Positions 8,962-18,071 of a stretch of 64,000 bases of DNA are shown here, in pieces. The position numbers and the translations under genes are program-made. Origin of the DNA: Pseudobowmanella zhangzhouensis (GTDB lineage: Bacteria > Pseudomonadota > Gammaproteobacteria > Enterobacterales > Alteromonadaceae); NCBI RefSeq assembly GCF_042662685.1, contig NZ_JBHSYO010000002.1:186001-250000 (forward strand). The letters are read 5' to 3'. A model generated the notes under the pieces. The model was not told the DNA's origin. It saw nothing but the letters and a program-made list of their open reading frames with translations, and ran no database searches. Positions within the stretch are counted from its first letter, which is position 1. Each line of letters opens with the position of its first letter.

Positions 8962-9345
8962 TTAGCTGGCCTTGGTGGCCTTGATAAGCATGACTTTCAT
9001 CAGCACCAGCCCAATAAAGGTAATCAACGAGAACACACCTAACACCGGGCCAATCGTCTCGCCAGGCATCATTCCGCTGTACATGGAATACAGTCCTACC
9101 ACCAGGCCTAAGGTACCCAACTGGTGCGCCCAATATTGTGCTTTACCCATGCCCGTCGCCCCGCTATCTGCCGGCAGCCACAGTTTATAGGCAATCGCAT
9201 AAATCACACTGACCACAAATCCCACCAACATAATGTGGGCGTGAGTCGGCATTTGCACGTGGTTATGGCTTGCTGCCATATGCATACCCAGCAGCAACCC
9301 GACAATGGCGTAACCGAATCCGGTCATCAGATATTTACGTTCCAT
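8962..9345 (-). CDS. Small four-helix membrane protein with HxH motif, function unknown
   Basis: Protein of 127 residues with about four hydrophobic helices. The loop after helix 1 carries H-N-H-V-Q-M-P-T-H-A-H-I-M-L-VGF, several histidines in a setting that recalls heme-copper-oxidase subunit I or NnrS helices, but the protein is far too short to be an oxidase. The start has AAGGAT 6-7 bp upstream. It lies 24 bp downstream of the chemoreceptor gene on the same strand and is probably cotranscribed. A heme or metal-binding role is a guess. Confidence 0.7.
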   Translation of the reverse strand: MERKYLMTGFGYAIVGLLLGMHMAASHNHVQMPTHAHIMLVGFVVSVIYAIAYKLWLPADSGATGMGKAQYWAHQLGTLGLVVGLYSMYSGMMPGETIGPVLGVFSLITFIGLVLMKVMLIKATKAS

Positions 9346-9369
9346 CTTGTTATCCTTGTTGTTATTGAT

Positions 9370-11391
9370 TTACAGGTTAAAACGGTTAATTGCGCTACGC
9401 AGATTCTCTACCAGGCGGCTTAGCGTGCGGCTTGCCTGCGCAGTGGCTTCGGTGGTTTGCACACTTTGCTGTGCCAGTGCCACGGCCGAATTGAGACGCG
9501 AGCTGATTTGATCCAGTGCGCTATCCTGCTGCTTCGCATCTTCGGCGATACGGCGGTTGGCTTCATCGATTTGCTGCACTGCATGCAGTATATGGCTAAC
9601 CGATGCATCAACCTGCTCCGCCACCTGCAAACTCTCGCTGGCTTGAGCCTTACCGCGCTCGATGGCCTCTACCGCCTGAGTCGCATCGGTTTGCAGCGCC
9701 ATAATCATCTGTTCAATTTCAGAGGTTGATTGCGATGTGCGGTTCGCCAGGGTGCGAACTTCATCTGCCACTACCGCAAAACCACGACCCTGCTCACCGG
9801 CGCGGGCCGCTTCAATCGCCGCATTCAGTGCCAACAGGTTGGTTTGTTCGGCGATGTTTTTAATCACATCCAGAATGCCACTGATGTTGGTGGAGTTCTG
9901 ATTAAGGCGGTGAATAATCGCAGCACTGGCATCGGCTTGTCTGGCTTGGGATGTAGCCTGTTCACGGCTCATGGATACCATATCGCCGACCTGACTGGCC
10001 TGTGCACTGGCTTCGGCTACCCGCTGCATACCCTGATTGATCTCACCGATGATGGCATGGGAGCTATTGCGCACCAGCGAGGTGCTTTCTGAGGTCTGTG
10101 CAATCTGATTTTGCTGCTGATCCATTTGTTGCGATGTCTGATTACTCAGTTCCACCGTCTCACCAATGGCCAGTTCCAGATTGTTGGCTTGGGTGGCGAT
10201 TTCATTCACCACTTCACGCAAACTATCGGCCAGGGAATTGACGTTACGCGCCAGCGACGAGAACTCGTCATTGCCGCTGGTATCGGCATGATGGGTCAGA
10301 TTACCGTTGGCAATAGTACGCAGGCTGTGGCGAATGCGCTCCAGCGGTTTGTAGATACTGCGCGATACCAAAAAGCCGATGACGACCAACACCACAATGG
10401 CGAACACCATAATCACCACGGAGCGGGTAATATTACTTTCCACCACATCGAGGATATTGTTCTGCCCTGCTTCTGTGCTTGAACGGGCCGCCGTAAGTAA
10501 TTTACCCATTTGCTCGTAGGCATTGTCCTGATTGGTTTCGGCCTGCTGCAACTTGGTTGCCGCGGCTTGTTGCAGATTAATCCGTTTTTGCTGCGCCGCC
10601 ACCAGACCACTATCGCCTTCCAGTAACGTCAGAAGTTGTTCGCGCTGTTCGTTAAACGCATCCATCAAACCATCGGTATTCACATCGATAGCCAAACGGT
10701 TAATAAAGTCGCTGTTGGTCTGCAAATCACCAATCGCCAGACGCATGTTCTCGGCGATGGTTTGTGAATTGGTTGGATCGGCTTCGGCGATATATTCTTT
10801 GCTGGAATTAACCAGCGCCACCAGCAAGTAGTCGATACGGTTACCTGCCCCTACCACTGCGGCCAGCTTTTTATCCGTTTCGGCATTATCCAGATACGCC
10901 ATATCCAGCAGGTTCGCACCGGCATCCTCTGCATGGAATTTCACCTGCTTAAACATTTCAGCGATGTCATTGGCCAGCTTTAACGATGTCTGGCGGGTAA
11001 CGAACATCTCCGATGACAACTGCATATAGTTTTGAATGAAGCCTTCCGCTTCGCGAAACATTTGCTTGGATTGCGGGTTTTTCAGCTGTTTTTCAGCTTT
11101 GACCAACTGTGCTTTTAGTTGTTGTTCTTCCGCCTGATAACGGGCTTGCAGATCACTCAGGCGAGCGATATCTCTAGCCTGATAGCCTTTGAGGGTTAAA
11201 TACCGCAGTTCGCCAATTTTCAGCTGCACAGCATTGATTTCCTGCAGCTCAGGCATGTTCTCGTTGATAACGACGTTGGCCGAGTCACGAATGCCGGACA
11301 GACCGCTATAGGTCAGCACATTCGTGATCAATAAGAGGATGCCAAATAAGGCAAATCCGGCGATGATTTTAGCGACGACTGTAATACGCAT
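9370..11391 (-). CDS. Methyl-accepting chemotaxis protein with large periplasmic helical sensor
   Basis: Chemoreceptor of 673 residues. Membrane helices are near residues 10-30 and 325-348; between them is a periplasmic all-helical domain of about 295 residues that resembles the helical bimodular (HBM) sensor class. A HAMP domain follows (residues 350-400), then the cytoplasmic signalling hairpin, with the conserved tip IAEQTNLLALNAAIEAARAG and EVRTLANRTSQSTSEIE. The C-terminus ends SAINRFNL, with no NWETF-type pentapeptide tether. The ligand is unknown. No other chemotaxis genes are in the window, so it is an orphan receptor feeding a system elsewhere. Confidence 0.95.
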   Translation of the reverse strand: MRITVVAKIIAGFALFGILLLITNVLTYSGLSGIRDSANVVINENMPELQEINAVQLKIGELRYLTLKGYQARDIARLSDLQARYQAEEQQLKAQLVKAEKQLKNPQSKQMFREAEGFIQNYMQLSSEMFVTRQTSLKLANDIAEMFKQVKFHAEDAGANLLDMAYLDNAETDKKLAAVVGAGNRIDYLLVALVNSSKEYIAEADPTNSQTIAENMRLAIGDLQTNSDFINRLAIDVNTDGLMDAFNEQREQLLTLLEGDSGLVAAQQKRINLQQAAATKLQQAETNQDNAYEQMGKLLTAARSSTEAGQNNILDVVESNITRSVVIMVFAIVVLVVIGFLVSRSIYKPLERIRHSLRTIANGNLTHHADTSGNDEFSSLARNVNSLADSLREVVNEIATQANNLELAIGETVELSNQTSQQMDQQQNQIAQTSESTSLVRNSSHAIIGEINQGMQRVAEASAQASQVGDMVSMSREQATSQARQADASAAIIHRLNQNSTNISGILDVIKNIAEQTNLLALNAAIEAARAGEQGRGFAVVADEVRTLANRTSQSTSEIEQMIMALQTDATQAVEAIERGKAQASESLQVAEQVDASVSHILHAVQQIDEANRRIAEDAKQQDSALDQISSRLNSAVALAQQSVQTTEATAQASRTLSRLVENLRSAINRFNL

Positions 11392-11594
11392 GAAAGTTAA
11401 ACCTTTTCACCTCTACAACAAATGGTTAGTTCGCGTCCATTGTGCGCAATATTCTTATTATTAACCCCATTTCGAGGCGCTTTCTCTATATCGACAGTTT
11501 ATCCTAACATTTAACCTAATGTTTACAATTATCTGGATAAGATTAAGAAAGCCCGCTGGCTCAAGGCTTTACTTTCAATCGGGCTAAAGATGCA

Positions 11595-11600
11595 TATAAT
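11595..11600 (+). promoter_or_regulatory. Minus-10 box of the fur promoter
   Basis: A perfect TATAAT stands 33 bp before the fur start codon. The minus-35 region is weak (CTTTCA at 17 bp spacing). No clear Fur box is visible nearby. Confidence 0.55.
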
Positions 11601-11633
11601 GGTCGCAACGTTTAGCTGCACAGAATCCCAGCC

Positions 11634-12065
11634 ATGGATCAAAACACAGAACTAAAAAAAGCTGGCCTAAAAGTTACTTTGCCAAGGATTAAAATTCTGC
11701 AGATTTTGCAGGATCCCGCCAATCAACATATCAGCGCCGAAGACGTATATAAAATTCTGCTGGAACTGGGTGAAGATATTGGTCTGGCGACTGTGTATCG
11801 GGTTCTCAACCAGTTTGATGATGCGGGCCTGTTGAACCGCCACCACTTCGAAGGCGGCAAGTCCGTGTTTGAACTGAGCCAGAAAAAACACCATGACCAT
11901 TTGGTCTGTCTGGACTGTGGCAAAGTGATTGAATTTGAAGACAATGTGATTGAACAGCGCCAATTAGATGTGGCGAAAGCCAATAACATTGAACTGACTA
12001 ACCACAGCCTGTATTTGTATGGCCATTGCAAACTAGCCAATTGCCCGGAAAAAGCCGACAGCTAA
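11634..12065 (+). CDS. fur: Ferric uptake regulator Fur
   Basis: Iron-responsive repressor of 143 residues. The N-terminal winged helix holds GLATVYRVLNQFDDAGL as its recognition region. The metal site segment is HHDHLVCLDCGKVIEF (H86, H87, H89, C92, C95), and a second Cys pair, C132 and C137, lies at the C-terminus as in E. coli Fur. Fe(II)-loaded Fur represses iron uptake genes. It is a single-gene unit ended by a strong shared terminator. Confidence 0.97.
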   Translation: MDQNTELKKAGLKVTLPRIKILQILQDPANQHISAEDVYKILLELGEDIGLATVYRVLNQFDDAGLLNRHHFEGGKSVFELSQKKHHDHLVCLDCGKVIEFEDNVIEQRQLDVAKANNIELTNHSLYLYGHCKLANCPEKADS

Positions 12066-12083
12066 TCCCGCGACACAGACAAT

Positions 12084-12111
12084 AAAAAAGGCAGCCAAGG
12101 CTGCCTTTTTT
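12084..12111. terminator. Bidirectional terminator between fur and greA
   Basis: AAAAAAGGCAGCC-AA-GGCTGCCTTTTTT is a 13-bp inverted repeat with A/T tails, placed between the convergent fur and greA genes, so it can end both transcripts. Confidence 0.93.
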
Positions 12112-12127
12112 GTATCGTATAGTGCGC

Positions 12128-12604
12128 TTAAAGGTATTCAACCGCGATAATTTCAAACTCAACCGGGCCGGCCGGGGTTTGAATGGTTACCACGTCGTCT
12201 AACTCTTTACCGATCAACCCACGGGCAATGGGCGAGGTCACAGAAATCAGGTTGTTTTTGATATCTGCTTCATCCTCACCAACGATGCGGTAAGTGGTTT
12301 CTTCATCGTTTTCCACGTTCAGAATGGTCACGGTAGTACCGAAAATCACCTTGCCGTTGTTGGCCATTTTGGTGACATCGATAATCTGCGCGTTAGACAG
12401 TTTACCTTCGATATCCTGAATGCGGCCTTCGCAAAAGCCCTGCTCTTCACGAGCGGCGTGATACTCAGCGTTTTCTTTTAAATCGCCGTGTTCACGGGCT
12501 TCCGCGATCGCCTGAATAATACGCGGACGACGTACGGTTTTAAGTTCATTAAGCTCAGCGCGCAATTTTTCAGCGCCCTGTACCGTCATGGGATACTGAC
12601 TCAT
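12128..12604 (-). CDS. greA: Transcription elongation factor GreA
   Basis: Rescues backtracked RNA polymerase by stimulating transcript cleavage. The 158 residues match the family length: an N-terminal coiled coil (about 1-75, with REHGDLKENAEYHAAREEQ at the tip, including the acidic residues that reach the active site) and a C-terminal FKBP-like domain. Its ATG overlaps the carB stop as ATGA, so it is translationally coupled and closes the carA-carB-greA operon, as in many gammaproteobacteria. Confidence 0.98.
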   Translation of the reverse strand: MSQYPMTVQGAEKLRAELNELKTVRRPRIIQAIAEAREHGDLKENAEYHAAREEQGFCEGRIQDIEGKLSNAQIIDVTKMANNGKVIFGTTVTILNVENDEETTYRIVGEDEADIKNNLISVTSPIARGLIGKELDDVVTIQTPAGPVEFEIIAVEYL

Positions 12605-15600
12605 GAATTTACTCTTTTGTGTAAAGCCTGAACGGAAGTGACACGTGCACGATCATCAGCGTGGTGCGCATTAATCGTGGCAAATGCAGCGTTCATCGTT
12701 GTTGTATAAGTTACCTTATTTAACAACGCTGCTTTACGAATGTAAACCGAATCTGTAATCGCCTGGCGACCTTCGGTGGTGTTAATGATGTAACTGTATT
12801 CACCATTTTTAATGCTATCCATCAGGTTTGGACGACCTTCGGCCAGCTTATTCACCACTTTACAGGTCAGTCCGGCATCGGTGATCACCTGCGCAGTACC
12901 TTTGGTAGCTTCCAGCTTAAAGCCTTTGGCCAGCATGGCTTTAGCCAGCTCAACCAGGCGTGCTTTGTCCGGATCACGCACTGACAGCAGCGCAGTGCCA
13001 CTTTTCGGGATTGGCGCACTGGCACCCAGATTCGCCTTGGCATAGGCCTCTTCAAAGGTATCACCAACGCCCATTACCTCACCGGTTGAGCGCATTTCTG
13101 GGCCCAGCAAAGGATCCACACCGTGGAACTTGGCAAACGGGATCACCACTTCTTTCACAGAGTAATAAGGTGGGATCACTTCTTCGGTGAATTTCTGCTC
13201 GGCCAGCGTCTGACCGACCATGGTACGCGCGGCGATTTTCGCCAGCGGTACGCCTGTGGCCTTAGACACAAACGGCACAGTACGCGCAGCACGAGGGTTA
13301 ACTTCAATCAGGTACACTTCGCCATCTTTAACCGCAAACTGGGTATTCATCAGGCCGATAACGCCCAGTTCCAGTGCCATCTGACGCACTTGCTCGCGCA
13401 TCACGTCCTGCACTTTCTTGCTCAGGCTGTAAGCAGGCAATGAACAGGCTGAGTCACCTGAGTGCACACCGGCTTGCTCGATGTGTTCCATAATGCCGCC
13501 AATCACAACCTGCTGACCGTCACAGATAGCATCTAAATCCACTTCGATGGCGTCATCCAGGAAGCGATCAAGCAACACAGGCGAGTCATTGGACACTTTC
13601 ACCGCTTCGTTCAGATAACGTTTCAGGTCGTTAATGTCGTATACGATTTCCATCGCACGGCCGCCCAGTACATAAGACGGACGCACCACCATAGGGAAAC
13701 CAATCTCTTCGGCTTCGGCCATGGCCTGTTCAATATTAGTAACGGTAGCGTTTGCTGGCTGTTTCAGACCCAGCTTATTAACCATTTGCTGGAAGCGTTC
13801 ACGGTCTTCTGCACGGTCAATGGCTTCAGGAGATGTACCGATAATCGGCACTCCGGCCGCTTTCAGCGCGCGTGCCAATTTCAGTGGGGTTTGACCACCG
13901 TATTGAACGATCACGCCGATTGGCTGCTCAACGCGCACGATTTCCAGTACATCTTCCAGGGTAACCGGCTCAAAGTACAGGCGATCGGAGGTGTCGTAGT
14001 CAGTCGATACCGTTTCCGGGTTACAGTTAACCATAATGGTTTCGTAACCGTCCTGACGCAGTGCCAATGACGCATGTACGCAGCAATAATCGAACTCGAT
14101 ACCCTGACCGATACGGTTTGGACCACCGCCCAGCACCATAATCTTGTTACGGTTAGTCGGGTTGGCCTCACACTCTTCATCATAGGTTGAGTACATGTAA
14201 GCTGTGTCAGTGGAGAACTCAGCCGCACAGGTATCAACGCGCTTATACACAGGCACAATGCCGTGCTTGCGACGAATATCGCGGACGTCGGCTTCACTTA
14301 CCCCGGTCAGGGCGGCGATGCGTGCATCGGCAAAGCCTTTACGCTTTAGTTTACGCAGCAAATCGGCATCGATACCGGCCATGCCCAGTTCAGCGATATG
14401 CTGTTCCAGTAAGACGATTTCTTCAATTTGTACCAGGAACCAACGGTCGATTTTGGTCAGCGCAAAGATTTCGTCTACGCTCATGCCGAAACGAATCGCA
14501 TCGGCCACGTACCAGATACGCTCGGCACCTGGCTCAACCAGTTCACGGGTCAGGATGGCTTTGGCTTCCGGATGTTCCAGATCCAGCACAGGATCGAAGC
14601 CGCTCACACCTACTTCCAGTCCGCGCAAGGCTTTTTGCATCGACTCCTGTTGGTTACGGCCGATGGCCATCACCTCACCCACGGATTTCATCTGAGTGGT
14701 CAGGCGGTCGTTGGCGCCCGGGAATTTTTCGAAGTTAAAGCGTGGGATTTTGGTAACCACATAATCGATTGCTGGTTCAAACGAGGCCGGTGTTTTACCG
14801 CCCGTGATGTCGTTAGCCAGTTCATCCAGGGTGTAACCTACGGCCAGCTTGGCCGCCACTTTGGCAATCGGGAAACCGGTTGCTTTTGACGCCAGCGCCG
14901 ATGAACGGGATACCCGCGGGTTCATCTCGATGATAACCATGCGGCCGTCATCTGGGTTAACCCCGAACTGCACGTTCGACCCACCGGTTTCTACGCCTAT
15001 CTCACGCAGCACGGCCATGGCCGCATCACGCATAATCTGGAATTCTTTATCGGTCAGTGTCTGCGCCGGCGCTACGGTGATAGAGTCACCGGTATGCACA
15101 CCCATAGGATCGAAGTTTTCGATGGTACACACGATAATGCAGTTATCGTTTTTGTCGCGCACCACTTCCATTTCATATTCTTTCCAGCCAATCAATGACT
15201 CGTCGATCAATAATTCATTGGTTGGGGATAAATCCAGCCCGCGACGGCAGATTTCTTCAAATTCGTCTTTGTTGTAGGCAATCCCGCCACCCGTGCCGCC
15301 CATGGTAAAAGACGGACGGATAATACACGGGTAACCGATGCGGCTGACCACATCGAAAGCCTGCTCCATGGTGTGGGCGATTTCAGCGCGCGGACATTCC
15401 AGGCCGATAGATTTCATGGCTTTGTCAAAGCGCTCACGGTCTTCGGCCTTGTCGATGGCATCGGCTGTGGCACCGATCATCTCTACGCCAAATTCCTGCA
15501 ACACGCCGTACTTGTTCAGATCCAGTGCACAGTTCAGTGCAGTCTGGCCGCCCATGGTCGGCAGAATGGCATCCGGACGCTCTTTCTCGATAATTTTCTT

Positions 15601-15822
15601 GACCACTTCCCAGTGAATCGGCTCGATGTAAGTCGCATCAGCCATCTCCGGGTCAGTCATAATGGTGGCCGGATTGGAGTTAACCAGAATGACGCGGAAA
15701 CCTTCTTCGCGCAGCGCTTTACACGCCTGAGCACCTGAATAGTCAAACTCACAGGCCTGGCCAATCACAATCGGACCGGCGCCTAAAATCAGGATGCTTT
15801 TTATGTCGGTACGTTTTGGCAT
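12601..15822 (-). CDS. carB: Carbamoyl-phosphate synthase large subunit
   Basis: Makes carbamoyl phosphate from bicarbonate, ammonia (channelled from CarA) and two ATP, for arginine and pyrimidine synthesis. At 1073 residues it equals the E. coli protein. The two homologous ATP-grasp halves are visible, each opening with a glycine-rich segment (ILILGAGPIVIGQACEFDYS and IMVLGGGPNRIGQGIEFDYC), and a C-terminal allosteric domain follows (about residues 935-1073). It lies 7 bp after carA and overlaps greA by 4 bp. Confidence 0.99.
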   Translation of the reverse strand: MPKRTDIKSILILGAGPIVIGQACEFDYSGAQACKALREEGFRVILVNSNPATIMTDPEMADATYIEPIHWEVVKKIIEKERPDAILPTMGGQTALNCALDLNKYGVLQEFGVEMIGATADAIDKAEDRERFDKAMKSIGLECPRAEIAHTMEQAFDVVSRIGYPCIIRPSFTMGGTGGGIAYNKDEFEEICRRGLDLSPTNELLIDESLIGWKEYEMEVVRDKNDNCIIVCTIENFDPMGVHTGDSITVAPAQTLTDKEFQIMRDAAMAVLREIGVETGGSNVQFGVNPDDGRMVIIEMNPRVSRSSALASKATGFPIAKVAAKLAVGYTLDELANDITGGKTPASFEPAIDYVVTKIPRFNFEKFPGANDRLTTQMKSVGEVMAIGRNQQESMQKALRGLEVGVSGFDPVLDLEHPEAKAILTRELVEPGAERIWYVADAIRFGMSVDEIFALTKIDRWFLVQIEEIVLLEQHIAELGMAGIDADLLRKLKRKGFADARIAALTGVSEADVRDIRRKHGIVPVYKRVDTCAAEFSTDTAYMYSTYDEECEANPTNRNKIMVLGGGPNRIGQGIEFDYCCVHASLALRQDGYETIMVNCNPETVSTDYDTSDRLYFEPVTLEDVLEIVRVEQPIGVIVQYGGQTPLKLARALKAAGVPIIGTSPEAIDRAEDRERFQQMVNKLGLKQPANATVTNIEQAMAEAEEIGFPMVVRPSYVLGGRAMEIVYDINDLKRYLNEAVKVSNDSPVLLDRFLDDAIEVDLDAICDGQQVVIGGIMEHIEQAGVHSGDSACSLPAYSLSKKVQDVMREQVRQMALELGVIGLMNTQFAVKDGEVYLIEVNPRAARTVPFVSKATGVPLAKIAARTMVGQTLAEQKFTEEVIPPYYSVKEVVIPFAKFHGVDPLLGPEMRSTGEVMGVGDTFEEAYAKANLGASAPIPKSGTALLSVRDPDKARLVELAKAMLAKGFKLEATKGTAQVITDAGLTCKVVNKLAEGRPNLMDSIKNGEYSYIINTTEGRQAITDSVYIRKAALLNKVTYTTTMNAAFATINAHHADDRARVTSVQALHKRVNS

Positions 15823-15829
15823 GGCTCGC

Positions 15830-16960
15830 TTACCCCTTAGCCGCTTTAATCAGATCGATGAAATGGTCAAACAATGGCGCTGCATCGCGCGGGCCTGGGC
15901 TGGCTTCCGGGTGCCCCTGGAAACTAAACGCTGGTTTGTCGGTACGATGAATGCCTTGCAGGGATTGGTCGAACAATGACACGTGAGTGGCACGCAATGT
16001 GTCCGGTAACGTTGCCTCGTCTACCGCAAAACCGTGGTTCTGGCTGGTAATCATGACCACGTTACGCTCTAAATCTTTCACCGGGTGGTTAGCACCATGG
16101 TGACCAAATTTCATTTTGACTGTCTTGGCACCACTGGCCAGCGCCAGCAACTGGTGACCTAAACAGATACCGAATACCGGAATATTGGCATCCAGAATGT
16201 CCTGAATTGCCTTGATGGCGTAATCACACGGTGCCGGGTCGCCCGGGCCGTTACTCAGGAACACACCGTCCGGGTTCATCGCCAGTACGTCGCTGGCAGG
16301 TGTTTGTGCCGGTACCACGGTCAGTTTACAACCGCGTTCCACCAGCATGCGCAAAATATTGTGCTTCGCACCGAAATCGTATGCCACCACATGATACGGC
16401 AGATCCTGCACATCTTTACGGTAGCCCTCGCCCAGCGCCCACGTGCTGTCAGTCCAGGTATAAGGACGCTCACAGGTCACCACTTTCGCCAAATCCATGC
16501 CATTGAGGCCCGGGAACGCATTTGCCGCGGCTTGCGCTTTCTCAACATCGATATTACCGGCCATTATGCAGCCGTTTTGCGCACCTTTTTCACGCAAAAT
16601 ACGGGTCAGACGACGGGTGTCGATGTCGGCGATGCCAACGATGTTGTGTTCTTTCAGGTATTCGGAGAGAGTTTGTTCGGCGCGGAAGTTACTGACAATG
16701 AGAGGAAGATCTCGGATGACCAGGCCTTTTGCCCAGATTTTGTCAGATTCTTTGTCTTCGTTGTTGGTGCCGGTATTGCCTATATGTGGGTACGTGAGGG
16801 TGATGATTTGTTCTGCGTATGATGGATCGGTGAGAATTTCCTGATAGCCGGTCATGGATGTGTTAAAAACAACTTCCCCAACCGATATGCCATCAGCGCC
16901 TATCGAAGTGCCTTGAAATACGGAGCCATCTTCAAGGACTAAAAGGGCAGATTTGGACAA
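15830..16960 (-). CDS. carA: Carbamoyl-phosphate synthase small (glutaminase) subunit
   Basis: Glutamine amidotransferase subunit, 376 residues, supplying ammonia to CarB. The class I glutaminase nucleophile is in FGICLGHQLLALASG and the catalytic His in FQGHPEASPGP. The N-terminal CarA-specific domain opens with ALLVLEDGSVFQGTSIG. It is separated from the upstream dapB by 237 bp that holds a probable attenuator or terminator, so carAB is likely regulated apart from dapB. Confidence 0.99.
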   Translation of the reverse strand: MSKSALLVLEDGSVFQGTSIGADGISVGEVVFNTSMTGYQEILTDPSYAEQIITLTYPHIGNTGTNNEDKESDKIWAKGLVIRDLPLIVSNFRAEQTLSEYLKEHNIVGIADIDTRRLTRILREKGAQNGCIMAGNIDVEKAQAAANAFPGLNGMDLAKVVTCERPYTWTDSTWALGEGYRKDVQDLPYHVVAYDFGAKHNILRMLVERGCKLTVVPAQTPASDVLAMNPDGVFLSNGPGDPAPCDYAIKAIQDILDANIPVFGICLGHQLLALASGAKTVKMKFGHHGANHPVKDLERNVVMITSQNHGFAVDEATLPDTLRATHVSLFDQSLQGIHRTDKPAFSFQGHPEASPGPRDAAPLFDHFIDLIKAAKG

Positions 16961-16998
16961 ACCAACCTCCTGATTCTTAAGGGCTAAATTTTACCTAC

Positions 16999-17035
16999 AA
17001 AAAACGGGCGTAAATTATTGATTTACATCCCGTTT
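16999..17035 (-). terminator. Hairpin with T run in the carA leader (terminator or attenuator)
   Basis: On the minus strand AAACGGG pairs with CCCGTTT and, inside, GTAAAT pairs with ATTTAC around a 5-nt loop, with a small asymmetric bulge; six T follow. Its 3' end is only 38 bp before the carA start, leaving no room for a full promoter behind it. It either ends dapB readthrough or attenuates carAB transcription starting further upstream. Confidence 0.75.
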
Positions 17036-17092
17036 ACAGCTTGTAGCGACGAATTTTAACTTGCTTTTTCAACCTAAAGGCAAATTCTGCAT

Positions 17093-17121
17093 AGTCTATA
17101 GCAGCTTACGTTTTACGTCCA
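17093..17121 (-). promoter_or_regulatory. Candidate carA promoter upstream of the hairpin
   Basis: On the minus strand TGGACG, 17 bp, TAGACT: four of six matches in each hexamer. Transcription from here would pass through the hairpin before reaching carA. I see no clear ArgR or PurR operator. Confidence 0.3.
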
Positions 17122-17197
17122 CCCAGATTTGCAAAAATAGTAAAAAATCCTGCTTTAGCACGAATATTCTGTGCAAGGCTCAGAAATCCCTATTTAA

Positions 17198-17998
17198 TCA
17201 GGCCAGACCTAACACATTTTGCATGTTATAACGCCCTGCCTGACGAGATGCTAACCACAGTGCAGCCCTTACTGCGCCTTTTGCGAAGGTTAAACGACTG
17301 GAGGCTTTATGGGTTAATTCCAGCCTTTCACCGATATCTGCGAACAGAACCGTATGATCGCCAACAATATCGCCGCCACGCACGGTAGCAAAGCCCAGTG
17401 ATTGCTGTTTGCGCTCACCGGTTTCACCTTCACGGCCATACACGGCGCACTGTGCTAAATCCCACCCCAGCTCATCTGCAATCTCATGGCCAATGGCCAG
17501 CGCGGTACCAGATGGTGCATCTTTTTTATGTCGATGGTGGCCTTCGATGATTTCGATATCGGCACTGTTACCCATCACCGCTGCCGCCTGACGCACCAGA
17601 TTAAATAACAGGTTCACACCCACACTGTAGTTAGCCGCAAATACCACCGGAATCACCCGCGCGGCCTGGTCGATACTCTCCAGTTGCGACGCACTTAACC
17701 CCGTGGTGCCAATCACAATCGGTTTTTTATGGCGCAGACACCAGGCTAGATTGGTCTCCAGCGCCGCTGGCAGGGTGAAATCGATCATAATGTCGACCTC
17801 GTTGGCAATCTCATCCGGGTTACCGCTAATAGCTATGCCCTTCTTGCCGATGCCAGCCAGTTCGCCTACATCCATGCCAACAAAGGGTGAGTCTGCACGC
17901 ACAAGCGCCGCACCCAGACTAACCGCAGGGTTATCATCGATGGCTTCGATCAGCACCCGTCCCATGCGCCCATTGGCGCCAAAAATTCCAAGTTTCAT
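17198..17998 (-). CDS. dapB: 4-hydroxy-tetrahydrodipicolinate reductase
   Basis: NAD(P)H-dependent reductase of the diaminopimelate/lysine pathway, 266 residues from ATG 17998 (a TTG 27 bp upstream is less likely, because the Rossmann strand must start near the N-terminus: KLGIFGANGRMGR). The catalytic segment HRHKKDAPSGTA and the nucleotide-binding turn IGTTGLS are present. It is placed upstream of carAB as in many gammaproteobacteria, but separated here by a regulated gap. Confidence 0.97.
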   Translation of the reverse strand: MKLGIFGANGRMGRVLIEAIDDNPAVSLGAALVRADSPFVGMDVGELAGIGKKGIAISGNPDEIANEVDIMIDFTLPAALETNLAWCLRHKKPIVIGTTGLSASQLESIDQAARVIPVVFAANYSVGVNLLFNLVRQAAAVMGNSADIEIIEGHHRHKKDAPSGTALAIGHEIADELGWDLAQCAVYGREGETGERKQQSLGFATVRGGDIVGDHTVLFADIGERLELTHKASSRLTFAKGAVRAALWLASRQAGRYNMQNVLGLA

Positions 17999-18071
17999 AG
18001 GCAATAATTTACCGTGAAGAATCAATAACCTGAGTGTGCCAAAAAAGCTGCAATCGCGCCAATCTTAAGCC

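Noticed and set aside
11501..11560. Fur box in front of fur
   Set aside because: Only a loose similarity around AATTATCTGGATAAG; too weak to call.
14187..14889. Long plus-strand frames opposite carB
   Set aside because: They are shadows of carB, which is intact; no ribosome sites or domains.
17158..17174. GCACGAATATTCTGTGC as an ArgR box upstream of carA
   Set aside because: It has GAATATTC without the four-base centre of an ARG box, and it lies near the dapB stop, far from carA.
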